A DNA stretch of 8,651 nucleotides from Porticoccaceae bacterium UBA2002 (GTDB taxonomy: Bacteria > Pseudomonadota > Gammaproteobacteria > Pseudomonadales > Porticoccaceae): positions 22,644 through 31,294 of the forward strand of contig DDCQ01000089.1 of assembly GCA_002334915.1 (NCBI GenBank), in the 5' to 3' direction. Below the pieces are notes generated by a model. It made no database searches. It was not told the origin of the DNA and saw nothing but the letters and a program-made list of their open reading frames with translations. A program made the translations under genes and the position numbers. Below, one piece after another: positions 1 through 7,075 of the stretch (within the stretch, counting starts at the first letter, position 1; every line of letters begins with the position of its first letter).

Positions 1-645
1 CTGGCCATCGATATATTTAGTGGCGGAATGGACAACAATATCCGCGCCCCAATTTAATGGCTTCTGCAACACCGGGGTGCAAAAACAATTATCCACCACA
101 AAGGTAGCGCCGGCTTTTTTGCTGATAGCAGCCAGCGCCTCTAGATCAGCTATTTCCGATAGAGGATTGGAGGGCGTTTCGCAAAACAGCATTTTGGTAC
201 TGGGCTGTATGGCGGCCTGCCAGGCATCCAGATCGGCCAGGGGCACATAGGTGACCGACACACCAAACTTGGTGATATATTTATCCATCATCACCCTGGT
301 GCTGCCAAACACATCCTGCGAGCAGACCACATGGTCGCCAGATTGCAGCAGCGCCATAATGACACTGAGTGCAGCGGCCATTCCAGAGGCGGTGGCAACA
401 CATTGCTCGCCCTCTTCCATGGCTGCCAGCCGCTGCTCAAAACTGCGCACGGTGGGGTTGGTGTAGCGGGAATAGACATTGCCCTGCAGCTCGTTGCTAA
501 AATATTTTGCCGCCATTTCGGCGCTTTCAAATACATAGCTGGAGGTTAGAAACATGGCCTCGGCATGCTCATTCTCATGAGTGCGCTCATAGCCGCTGCG
601 AATCGCCAATGTGTCCTGCTGATACTTATCCATTTCCTTGTCCAT
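1..645 (-). CDS. metZ: O-succinylhomoserine sulfhydrylase MetZ (3' end cut off)
   Basis: PLP enzyme of the Cys/Met metabolism family that joins O-succinylhomoserine and sulfide to give homocysteine for methionine synthesis in the cytoplasm. The 215 visible residues run from the start through the family landmarks: YSRYTNPT (58-65), the SGMAA cofactor-binding stretch (87-91), VVDN with the Asp (185) expected to contact the PLP ring nitrogen, and the PLP-binding lysine in SATKYIDGQ (K210). The family is usually about 400 residues, so nearly half lies beyond the window edge. The start at 645 is the first ATG after an in-frame stop. A second ATG at 633 has GGA 7 nt upstream and is a fair alternative. 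The gene begins 30 bp after purF and is probably cotranscribed. A cystathionine gamma-synthase or O-acetylhomoserine enzyme is possible from the fold alone, but the N-terminal FLTSSYVF motif and the place after purF favour MetZ. Confidence 0.9.
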   Translation of the reverse strand, partial: MDKEMDKYQQDTLAIRSGYERTHENEHAEAMFLTSSYVFESAEMAAKYFSNELQGNVYSRYTNPTVRSFEQRLAAMEEGEQCVATASGMAAALSVIMALLQSGDHVVCSQDVFGSTRVMMDKYITKFGVSVTYVPLADLDAWQAAIQPSTKMLFCETPSNPLSEIADLEALAAISKKAGATFVVDNCFCTPVLQKPLNWGADIVVHSATKYIDGQ

Positions 646-654
646 GCTTTGTTC

Positions 655-676
655 AAGGGTTTGAGTATAGACCCTT
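655..676 (-). other. Small hairpin between purF and metZ
   Basis: A 6-bp perfect inverted repeat (655-660 pairing with 671-676) with a 10-nt loop. It overlaps the last base of the purF stop codon and ends 9 bp before the metZ ATG. No T-run follows it in the direction of transcription, so it does not look like an intrinsic terminator. It could slightly affect metZ translation or transcript stability, or be chance. Confidence 0.25.
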
Positions 677-2205
677 TAAGTCACGCTATTGTTGTGAATA
701 CCAATCACCTGCCCGGTTTTGGGCTCGGCATTGGAGTCGGCTTTTTGTTTGGCGGCATCATTGCGCAGGGCTTCGATGCGTGCCAGGTAATCGCTGTCGA
801 CATCGCCAGTAATATAGTTGCCGTCGAATACAGAGCACTCGAAGCGTTTTATCTCTTCGTTGCCCTCTGCGCCTGAGCTAATCAGATCCTCCAGGTCCTG
901 ATAGATCATCCAGTCTGCACCAATAATCTCGCCCACTTCATCATCGGTGCGGCCATGGGCAATGAGTTCATTGGCCGAGGGCATATCTATGCCATACACA
1001 TTGGGGTAGCGCACACCAGGGGCTGCCGAGGCCATATACACATTGTTGGCGCCGGCATCCCGGGCCATTTGAATAATCTCTTTGGAGGTGGTGCCGCGGA
1101 CAATACTGTCATCGACCAGCAGTACATTCTTGCCGGCAAATTCCAGCTTTACCGCATTGAGTTTTTGGCGCACCGATTTTTTGCGCTCGGTCTGGCCAGG
1201 CATAATAAAGGTGCGGCCTATATAGCGGTTTTTCATAAAGCCTTCGCGCAGCTTAACGCCAAGTTTCTCGGCCAGCGCCTGAGCCGATACCCGACTGGTA
1301 TCCGGGATTGGAATAACCACATCTATATCATGCTGAGGTCTGGTGCGCAGTAATTTTTCAGCCAGCTTTTCGCCCATGCGCAGGCGGCATTTGTACACCG
1401 AAATATTGTCCATAAAGGAGTCTGGGCGGGCAAAGTACACATGCTCAAAGATACAGGGCACCAGCTCATGCTCGGCGGCACATTGTTGCAGATGGGCTTG
1501 TCCGGACTTGTCCACAAACAGAGCTTCACCCGGGGCCAGATCGCGAACCAGTTCAAAGCCGAGGCTATCCAGCACCACAGATTCAGAAACCACTGCGTAC
1601 TCTTTGCCTGCCTCGGTTTCGCGCACGCCATAACAGAGGGGGCGAATACCATGGGTGTCGCGGAAGGCAAACATACCGTAATTGGCAATCAGCCCGACCA
1701 CCGCATAGGCACCGCGGCAGCGTTTGTGCACATGTTCAACCGCGGCAAAAATATCCTTGCTGGTGGGCTCTAGTTTGCCGCGCAGCTGCAGCTCGTGGGC
1801 AAATACATTGAGCAGCACCTCTGAGTCTGAGTCTGTATTGAGATGGCGCAGATCGGCGCGGAAGATATGTTCGCGCAGATCGTCGGCATTGGTGAGGTTG
1901 CCATTGTGGGCCATGCAGATGCCATAGGGGCTGTTTACATAGAGCGGCTGAGCCAATGCTGGGCCAGAACTGCCGGCTGTTGGGTAGCGTACATGACCTA
2001 TGCCTACCTCGCCCACCAGTCGCACCATATGGCTGCGGCGGAAAACATCCCGGGCCAGCCCTTCGCCCTTGCACTGATGCAGCTCACCGTTTTCTTCAGT
2101 GACTATACCGGCGGCGTCCTGGCCGCGATGCTGCAGCATGGTCAGCGCATCGTAGAGCCTTAAATTAACATCAGAAGTTCCAGAGATTCCAACAACACCA
2201 CACAT
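676..2205 (-). CDS. purF: Amidophosphoribosyltransferase PurF
   Basis: Catalyses the first committed step of de novo purine synthesis: PRPP and glutamine give phosphoribosylamine. The 509-residue protein matches the length of the E. coli enzyme (about 505). It begins MCGVVG, so Cys2 becomes the N-terminal glutamine amidotransferase nucleophile once Met is removed, with no propeptide. The glutaminase domain (about 1-235) carries HVRYPT (71-76), AHNGNLTN (99-106) and a conserved Asp around 126-128. The phosphoribosyltransferase domain carries the PRPP loop VLLVDDSIVRGTTS (361-374) and KNRYIGRTFIMPGQ (325-338). Absence of a propeptide and the FECSVFDG C-terminal region indicate the E. coli type without an Fe-S cluster. 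The ATG lies 3 bp after the cvpA stop, with only a weak GGA 8 nt upstream, so translation is probably coupled to cvpA. No PurR-like operator was seen next to the gene. Confidence 0.98.
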   Translation of the reverse strand: MCGVVGISGTSDVNLRLYDALTMLQHRGQDAAGIVTEENGELHQCKGEGLARDVFRRSHMVRLVGEVGIGHVRYPTAGSSGPALAQPLYVNSPYGICMAHNGNLTNADDLREHIFRADLRHLNTDSDSEVLLNVFAHELQLRGKLEPTSKDIFAAVEHVHKRCRGAYAVVGLIANYGMFAFRDTHGIRPLCYGVRETEAGKEYAVVSESVVLDSLGFELVRDLAPGEALFVDKSGQAHLQQCAAEHELVPCIFEHVYFARPDSFMDNISVYKCRLRMGEKLAEKLLRTRPQHDIDVVIPIPDTSRVSAQALAEKLGVKLREGFMKNRYIGRTFIMPGQTERKKSVRQKLNAVKLEFAGKNVLLVDDSIVRGTTSKEIIQMARDAGANNVYMASAAPGVRYPNVYGIDMPSANELIAHGRTDDEVGEIIGADWMIYQDLEDLISSGAEGNEEIKRFECSVFDGNYITGDVDSDYLARIEALRNDAAKQKADSNAEPKTGQVIGIHNNSVT

Positions 2206-2208
2206 GGT

Positions 2209-2709
2209 CTATATCCAACTCGTCAAAAAGTCTTTAATGCCGGCCGCTGCTTCCCTGCCCCAGGATTCAAAGCCCTGGAATATTGGAATCAGCGCCGACT
2301 CCGTCCACCAGAGGTCCTGATCAAATGGCACGGCCTGAGGTAAAATAATTACCAGCGCCAACACAATCAACAGCCCCCTAAACACACCAAAAACCAACCC
2401 TAACGTCCTGTCTGTACCGCTCAGTCCTGTCGAGCTAACCAGTTTTCCCAATAAAAAATTAATTATCGACCCCAGCAACAGAGTGCCCACAAATAGCCCG
2501 GCCCAGGCTGCCAGCTGGCGTATCGAAGCCAGAGCTATAAAGTTGACCAGCAAATCAGCCGCGGGCTCTTTAAAGGTCATGGCTACGGTAAATGCCGCCA
2601 ACCAGATTATTAGCGACATAGCCTCTTTAACAAAGCCGCGCACCAGACTGATCAGACCTGAAATCACAACGATTCCAACAATGGCCAGATCTACTGATGC
2701 TATCTCCAC
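2209..2709 (-). CDS. cvpA: CvpA family inner-membrane protein
   Basis: A 166-residue integral membrane protein of the CvpA (colicin V production) family, usually found just upstream of purF; its exact biochemical role is unclear. Hydrophobic segments are visible at about 6-24, 31-46, 64-88 and 103-124. The conserved family stretch GLSGTDRTLGLVFGVFRG (95-112) precedes the last segment, and the C-terminal tail is short and amphipathic. The start is GTG: an in-frame TAG two codons upstream rules out anything earlier, and AGGA lies 8 nt before the GTG, overlapping the dedD stop codon. The gene is 10 bp downstream of dedD and 3 bp upstream of purF, which fits one transcript with coupled translation. 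Confidence 0.95.
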   Translation of the reverse strand: MEIASVDLAIVGIVVISGLISLVRGFVKEAMSLIIWLAAFTVAMTFKEPAADLLVNFIALASIRQLAAWAGLFVGTLLLGSIINFLLGKLVSSTGLSGTDRTLGLVFGVFRGLLIVLALVIILPQAVPFDQDLWWTESALIPIFQGFESWGREAAAGIKDFLTSWI

Positions 2710-2719
2710 AGCCTATGTC

Positions 2720-3241
2720 CTAGGGTTCAAAATTCAAAATAATGGCGTCGGTATTAAATGCTTTGTCGATATTTTGTTTGTCTGTCTGGGCTCGGCCCTT
2801 GCTGATTTTAGGTCCTACATAGACCCGGTAGCGGGTGCTGCCCTTGACCTCTACACGCTTGCTAAATGCATTGTATTTCTGCTGGCGCAGCTGGTTTACA
2901 AAACCGCTGGCGCTGGCCTTCTCTTCAAAGCTGCCCACCTGCAAAATCCAGCCATTGGGCAGACCCTGCTGGTTTAGGCCATGGGATTTTCCATCGGTTT
3001 CAGTAGACTCAGTGGAGCGCTCTATATCAAAAATTTCGGCGCTTAATGGCGTATCGCTGACGGCTGCGGGACGCTCTGCTTTGGCCACGCTAACAGGTTC
3101 CATCTCTGGAGCCGGCGGTAATTTGGAATTGCGATCTATACGATTGGGATCGGCGAAATCAAATAACAGAGGCAGAATAATCAGACCCAGGGCACCCAGC
3201 ACAAAGGCTCCGGCAATTCGCTGTTTTAATCCACTACTCAA
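2720..3241 (-). CDS. dedD: DedD-like SPOR-domain septal protein
   Basis: A 173-residue single-pass membrane protein. It has a short cytoplasmic N-terminus, a membrane segment at about 9-28, a Pro/Glu-rich low-complexity linker (about 40-94) and a C-terminal SPOR domain (about 95-171, beginning GWILQVGSFEE and containing TRYRVYVGP). SPOR domains bind denuded glycan strands of septal peptidoglycan, so the protein probably acts at the division site, as DedD does in E. coli. The start is TTG: the frame has a stop 18 to 21 bases upstream with no ATG or GTG between, the first internal Met comes after the membrane segment, and AGAGG sits 6 nt before the TTG. It starts one base after the folC stop. 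Family membership is secure; equivalence to E. coli DedD is inferred from gene order (folC-dedD-cvpA-purF). Confidence 0.92.
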   Translation of the reverse strand: MSSGLKQRIAGAFVLGALGLIILPLLFDFADPNRIDRNSKLPPAPEMEPVSVAKAERPAAVSDTPLSAEIFDIERSTESTETDGKSHGLNQQGLPNGWILQVGSFEEKASASGFVNQLRQQKYNAFSKRVEVKGSTRYRVYVGPKISKGRAQTDKQNIDKAFNTDAIILNFEP

Positions 3242-3242
3242 T

Positions 3243-4514
3243 TTAGACCTCTGCCAAAATTATTTTTAATACTGCTGCCACAGTATGAAATGAACCAAAT
3301 ACCAGTATTCTGTCTGTTGCCGCTGCATTTTCTACTGCCAGTTGAAATGCCTGTTCAACAGATGGCTGCAAGCGGCCTGTCTGGCCAGCATTGTATAACA
3401 ATTCGAGTAGAGATTGGCCTTTGCGCGCTCGCGAACTATCGCTTATTTCACCAATAATCCAATCATCAACCAGATCAGCCATTGGCGCGATAATGCCCGA
3501 CCAGTCTTTATCCTCCAGCACGGCGGCCACGGCAATGGTGCGGCCCTGTGCAGGGGCCAGATTTGCCGCCAGCACCTGGGCAGCGGCCGGATTGTGGGCC
3601 ACATCCAGAATCACTTCTATCCCCTTATGGCTAAGCTGCTGGTGACGGCCGGTCAGGGCTACCTGCTGCAGCGCTGCGGCACTGTCTTGCTGGTTAAGTT
3701 TAAACCCTGCGGCCACCAGGGCTTGCAGTGCCAGGGTTTTATTGAGGGGCAATAGTCCCCGGCCATTGAGCTGGGAAAATTTTAGGGGGCCATTGACGGC
3801 ACTCAGCTGACAGTCAAATAGCGGGCCGCTGGTAAAGGTAAAATCACGGCCAGCCCAGACGGGGTTGGCGCCTGTATCAGCGACCTGCTGGGCAAAGCCA
3901 TCGGGATGATCCTGCTCGCCAATAATAAGTGGCCGATCCGGGCGGGCTATACCCAGCTTCTCTCTGGCGATGGCGGTTCTGGTATCACCCAGCCAGTCGC
4001 AGTGGTCCAGAGCTATGCTGGTGAGCACGGCAATATCTGCATCAATAATATTAATGGCGTCCAGGCGGCCGCCCAGGCCTACTTCCAATAGCATCACCTC
4101 TGGACTGGCCTGGTAAAAAATTACCAGGGCGGCCAATGTGCCCAGCTCAAAATAGGTGAGCGAGATATCTTCAGTCACAGCTTCGATTTGCTCGAAGGCA
4201 TCGACAATCAAGCCATCTTCAACCGGCTTGCCGGCCAAGCAGATACGCTCGTTGTAGGCGAGAAAATGGGGCGAGGTAAAGGTGCCCAGGCTGTGGCCAT
4301 GTTGCAGCAGCAGTGCCTGCATACTGGCGATACAGGAGCCTTTGCCATTGGTGCCGGCAACGGTAATGGCTAATGGTGGTTTACATTGATTCAGGCGGGG
4401 TTGCTGAAGTAATCGGCGCCAGACTTCTGCGACTCGGTCCAGACCCAACTCGATCTCGCTGGGGTGCCTGCTCTCTATCAGAGTCAGCCAGTCAGCGAGA
4501 GAGCGGTCAGGCAT
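3243..4514 (-). CDS. folC: Bifunctional dihydrofolate synthase / folylpolyglutamate synthase FolC
   Basis: An ATP-dependent Mur-ligase-like enzyme that adds glutamate to dihydropteroate and then extends folate polyglutamates in the cytoplasm. The length of 423 residues agrees with E. coli FolC (422). Visible motifs are the P-loop [10 protein letters not shown] (51-60), [11 protein letters not shown] (80-90), [12 protein letters not shown] (142-153), [11 protein letters not shown] (168-178), REKLGI whose Lys186 corresponds to the carbamylated lysine of the family, and DVAHNPAA (304-311) in the C-terminal domain. The ATG overlaps the end of accD by 8 bp (ATGCCTGA), with no clear ribosome binding site, so translation is probably coupled to accD. 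No key residue appears to be missing. Confidence 0.97.
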   Translation of the reverse strand: MPDRSLADWLTLIESRHPSEIELGLDRVAEVWRRLLQQPRLNQCKPPLAITVAGTNGKGSCIASMQALLLQHGHSLGTFTSPHFLAYNERICLAGKPVEDGLIVDAFEQIEAVTEDISLTYFELGTLAALVIFYQASPEVMLLEVGLGGRLDAINIIDADIAVLTSIALDHCDWLGDTRTAIAREKLGIARPDRPLIIGEQDHPDGFAQQVADTGANPVWAGRDFTFTSGPLFDCQLSAVNGPLKFSQLNGRGLLPLNKTLALQALVAAGFKLNQQDSAAALQQVALTGRHQQLSHKGIEVILDVAHNPAAAQVLAANLAPAQGRTIAVAAVLEDKDWSGIIAPMADLVDDWIIGEISDSSRARKGQSLLELLYNAGQTGRLQPSVEQAFQLAVENAAATDRILVFGSFHTVAAVLKIILAEV

Positions 4515-5379
4515 CTGCTGGTTCTGGTACGTTGGTCAGCTTGGAGAGAATGCTGCCCAGGCGGTCGCGCATCTGGTGGCGACTAATAATCATATCTATA
4601 TGACCCTTCTCCAGCAGAAACTCGCTGCGCTGGAAACCTTTGGGCAGTTTCTGCCGAATAGTTTGCTCGATAATATTGGGGCCGGCAAAGCCTGCGCGGG
4701 CGCCGGGCTCGGCAACATTAAGGTCACCCAACATGGCCAGACTGGCCGAGACACCGCCGTAAACCGGGTCGGTCATTACCGACACATAGGGCACGCCAGC
4801 GGCTCTTAAACGCTCGAGCACGGCGCTGGTTTTGGCCATCTGCATCAGCGAGATCAGCGCCTCCTGCATACGCGCACCACCGGTGGCCGAGAAACAGATC
4901 AAGGGGCGGCGCTCGTCGAGAGCCAGGTTGGCGGCGCGGGTGAATTTCTCACCCACCGCATAGCCCATAGAGCCGCCGTGAAAGGCAAACTCAAAGGCAC
5001 AGGACACCACGGGAATACCTTTTAGATTGCCAGTCATGGCGATCAGGGCGTCTTTTTCACCGGTCTTTTTCTGGGCGTCACTCAGGCGGTCTTTGTATTT
5101 TTTTACATCTTTAAACTTGAGGCGGTCGATGGCTTCGACATCCAGGGCAATCTCAAGACGGTCATTTTCATCGAGAAAGATATCGAGACGGCGGCGGGCG
5201 CCTATGCGCATATGATGTTCGCACTTGGGGCAGACATCCAGATTGCGCTCTAATTCCGGGCGGTACAGTGGTGAGGCGCACTTGGGACATTTCTTCCACA
5301 GCCCCTCGGGTATAGAGTTTGAGCGTTCGTTTTTGCCTGAAGCAGGACCCGTGGGCCTGATGCGTTTGAGCCAGTTCAT
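4507..5379 (-). CDS. accD: Acetyl-CoA carboxylase carboxyltransferase subunit beta AccD
   Basis: Forms the alpha2-beta2 carboxyltransferase with AccA and moves the carboxyl group from biotin to acetyl-CoA, giving malonyl-CoA for fatty acid synthesis. The 290-residue protein (E. coli about 304) has the N-terminal four-cysteine zinc ribbon typical of bacterial AccD (Cys31, Cys34, Cys50, Cys53), known in E. coli to bind nucleic acid. The crotonase-like domain carries AFHGGSMG (132-139), [10 protein letters not shown] (164-173), whose glycines form the oxyanion hole, and [10 protein letters not shown] (204-213). The ATG has AAGG 6 nt upstream. It is the first gene after the 133-bp gap and the likely head of the accD-to-metZ transcript. 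accA is not in the window. Confidence 0.98.
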   Translation of the reverse strand: MNWLKRIRPTGPASGKNERSNSIPEGLWKKCPKCASPLYRPELERNLDVCPKCEHHMRIGARRRLDIFLDENDRLEIALDVEAIDRLKFKDVKKYKDRLSDAQKKTGEKDALIAMTGNLKGIPVVSCAFEFAFHGGSMGYAVGEKFTRAANLALDERRPLICFSATGGARMQEALISLMQMAKTSAVLERLRAAGVPYVSVMTDPVYGGVSASLAMLGDLNVAEPGARAGFAGPNIIEQTIRQKLPKGFQRSEFLLEKGHIDMIISRHQMRDRLGSILSKLTNVPEPADA

Positions 5380-5425
5380 CTATTACCTTTCAACTCACTT
5401 AAATGGTAGCGCGATCTAGGGCGGC

Positions 5426-5434
5426 ATTCTATCA
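5426..5434 (-). promoter_or_regulatory. Candidate extended -10 promoter for accD
   Basis: On the minus strand this reads TGATAGAAT, a TGn motif followed by TAGAAT, which matches 5 of 6 bases of the sigma-70 -10 consensus. Upstream at suitable spacing there is only a poor -35 (TTAGCT), as extended -10 promoters tolerate. Transcription would start near 5418, giving a leader of about 40 nt before the accD ATG. The position in the only large gap, just before an essential gene, supports it. It is a pattern match only. Confidence 0.4.
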
Positions 5435-5476
5435 CGACAGATACAGTCTAGCTAAGGGCCAGAGCAATTATTTACG

Positions 5477-5511
5477 CGCCTAAAGAGGCCCCACCTCTTT
5501 AACTATAGGCG
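5477..5511 (-). terminator. Hairpin after trpF, possible weak terminator or attenuator
   Basis: A perfect 8-bp inverted repeat (5481-5488 with 5494-5501) and a 5-nt loop. It is extended by an outer CGCC/GGCG pairing (5477-5480 with 5508-5511) across a 6-nt bulge on one side. It starts 1 to 2 bases beyond the trpF stop codon. Three T residues lie inside the stem rather than after it, so it is not a textbook intrinsic terminator. It may cause partial termination or protect the 3' end of the trpF message. Confidence 0.4.
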
Positions 5512-5512
5512 A

Positions 5513-6136
5513 CTAGGGCTGTGTCTGTTTGGCATTGCGGATAAAGTCCGTAACCTTATGCTGGTCTTTCACCCCGGGCGAAGACTCTACGCCGCCGCTA
5601 ACATCCACCATATCTGGATTGACCAGACTCACTGCGCTGGCCACATTGTCTGGGGTAAGGCCACCGGCCAGAATCAGCGGATAGTCTCTGCTGCCGGGCA
5701 GACGGCTCCAGTCAAACTGATGGCCGGTGCCACCGTACTGGTCGTCGCTCCAGGCATCGAATAAAAAGCCTGCATCTGCTCTGTAGGCGGCAACCTCCGC
5801 ATCTATATCCAGCCCCTCGCGCATGCGTATGGCGCGGATAAAGGGCACATCAAACTGCTGACAAAATTCCGGACTCTCGTCGCCATGAAACTGGATCAGG
5901 TCGGGTTGTACCTGGGCAATCACCTGGCGCACTGTGGCTTCGTCTGCATTAACCAGCAGCACAACGGCCAGAGTTTCGGGACCAATCACAGCACGAATTT
6001 CAGCTGCCCTTTGAATATCCACGTAGCGGGAACTTTTGCTGTAGACCACCAGACCCAGGGCATCGGCACCGGCCTGCTGGGCCATCAATGCCTGCTCGGG
6101 GCTGGTAATACCGCAAATTTTAACGCGTACGGACAT
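5513..6136 (-). CDS. trpF: Phosphoribosylanthranilate isomerase TrpF
   Basis: A single-domain beta/alpha-barrel enzyme that converts phosphoribosylanthranilate to CdRP, the third step from chorismate in tryptophan synthesis. The 207-residue length is typical of stand-alone TrpF (in E. coli it is fused to TrpC). Motifs are VKICGI with the catalytic Cys8 as general base, LIQFHGDE (80-87), LFDA with Asp127 as the general acid, GGTGHQFDW (135-143), LAGGLTPDNV (156-165) and VDVSGGVESSPGVKD (177-191) for phosphate binding. The ATG is 4 bp after the truA stop, with a weak GAGAG about 8 nt upstream, so it probably relies on coupling to truA. Its placement away from the other trp genes, between truA and accD, is the arrangement known from pseudomonads. 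Confidence 0.97.
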   Translation of the reverse strand: MSVRVKICGITSPEQALMAQQAGADALGLVVYSKSSRYVDIQRAAEIRAVIGPETLAVVLLVNADEATVRQVIAQVQPDLIQFHGDESPEFCQQFDVPFIRAIRMREGLDIDAEVAAYRADAGFLFDAWSDDQYGGTGHQFDWSRLPGSRDYPLILAGGLTPDNVASAVSLVNPDMVDVSGGVESSPGVKDQHKVTDFIRNAKQTQP

Positions 6137-6140
6137 CTAA

Positions 6141-6980
6141 TTAACTCTCTGTCTGGGTTATCTCGCCGGCCTGGGCTAAATTATCAGGCAAAAATGCCGG
6201 GCCTATGGGCAGCTGGGGCAATGCGAACTCTGCCGGGTAGTTTACATCAACCAGATACAGGCCATTGGATGGTGCTGTGGCTGCACTTTGACAGCGATCG
6301 GCCCCGGCAAGCAACTGTTTTATCCATGTGGGCTGCTGGCGGCCATAGCCCACCTCTAGCAGTGCACCCACCATATTGCGCACCATATGCAGTACAAAGG
6401 CATTGGCGCTAACCTCAAAGATCAGCAGCTGGCCCAGCGAGTAAATATTAGCGCTGGTAACATTGCGAAATGGCGACAGGGACTGGCAGCCTGCACCGCG
6501 AAAGGCGGAAAAATCCTGCTCGCCCAACAGATACTGACAGGCCTGTTGCATGGCCCCTGGATCTAGCGGAAATTTAACCCAGGTAACGCCGCTGGCCAAA
6601 ATGGCCGGGCGGGTTTTGCTGGCCGAGATAACATAGCGATAGGTGCGGGAGGTGGCGCTAAATCTGGCGTGAAAACCGGGCCCTATTTCATCAGCCCAGC
6701 TTAGTGAAATTGAGTCGGGGAGCTGGCTATTGGCGCCCTGCATCCAGTTATGGCCAGAGCGAACGGCACTGCTATCAAAGTGTATAACCTGATGGCTGGC
6801 ATGCACGGCGGTATCTGTGCGACCGGCGCAGCTAAGGGTAATTGGGCTGTTGGCTACATAGCTAAGGGCGCGCTCCAGCTCTTGCTGCACCGAAGGGCTG
6901 TGCTTCTGTTTTTGGAAGCCACAAAAAGCACTGCCGTCGTATTCAACGACGGCAGCATAGCGTTTGATTCCTTCGGGCAT
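6141..6980 (-). CDS. truA: tRNA pseudouridine(38-40) synthase TruA
   Basis: Makes pseudouridine at positions 38-40 in the anticodon arm of many tRNAs. From the chosen ATG the protein has 279 residues (E. coli 270). It opens RYAAVVEYDGSAFCGFQKQ, the family N-terminal motif, and carries CAGRTDTAVHAS with the catalytic Asp56. Later conserved blocks are FHARFSATSRTYRY, DFSAFRGAGCQS and FVLHMVRNMVGALLEVG. An upstream in-frame GTG at 7031 would add 17 residues and has AGGAA about 8 nt upstream. I prefer the ATG because family members usually begin about ten residues before VEYDG and because AGGG lies 7 nt before it, but the longer form cannot be excluded. It is followed by trpF after 4 bp. No terminator separates it from fimV. 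Confidence 0.95.
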   Translation of the reverse strand: MPEGIKRYAAVVEYDGSAFCGFQKQKHSPSVQQELERALSYVANSPITLSCAGRTDTAVHASHQVIHFDSSAVRSGHNWMQGANSQLPDSISLSWADEIGPGFHARFSATSRTYRYVISASKTRPAILASGVTWVKFPLDPGAMQQACQYLLGEQDFSAFRGAGCQSLSPFRNVTSANIYSLGQLLIFEVSANAFVLHMVRNMVGALLEVGYGRQQPTWIKQLLAGADRCQSAATAPSNGLYLVDVNYPAEFALPQLPIGPAFLPDNLAQAGEITQTES

Positions 6981-7075
6981 GGTCTCGCCCTGGGGAATTT
7001 TGCAGTTAGGGGTATAGACCCAATCAGGCACGATTAATGGTTCCTGTTAATAATCTCTGCTCTTTATCTCTATCC

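Noticed and set aside
30..80. Serine in place of the common proline in the TrpF SKSSRYV loop (residues 33-39)
   Set aside because: This position varies in the family (other TrpF proteins have lysine there) and all catalytic residues are present, so it is not unusual. It lies in trpF near 6020-6040, not at the window edge.
2483..2977. Plus-strand 164-residue open frame opposite cvpA and dedD
   Set aside because: Its hydrophobic parts mirror the membrane-protein genes on the other strand; no independent support.
5885..6412. Plus-strand 175-residue open frame across the trpF-truA junction
   Set aside because: Antisense to two well-recognised genes, no recognisable domain, and composition explained by the opposite strand.
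7033..7051. Inverted repeat ATTAA/TTAAT around the possible truA ribosome binding site
   Set aside because: Only five A-T pairs with a 9-nt loop; too weak to be a credible RNA structure.
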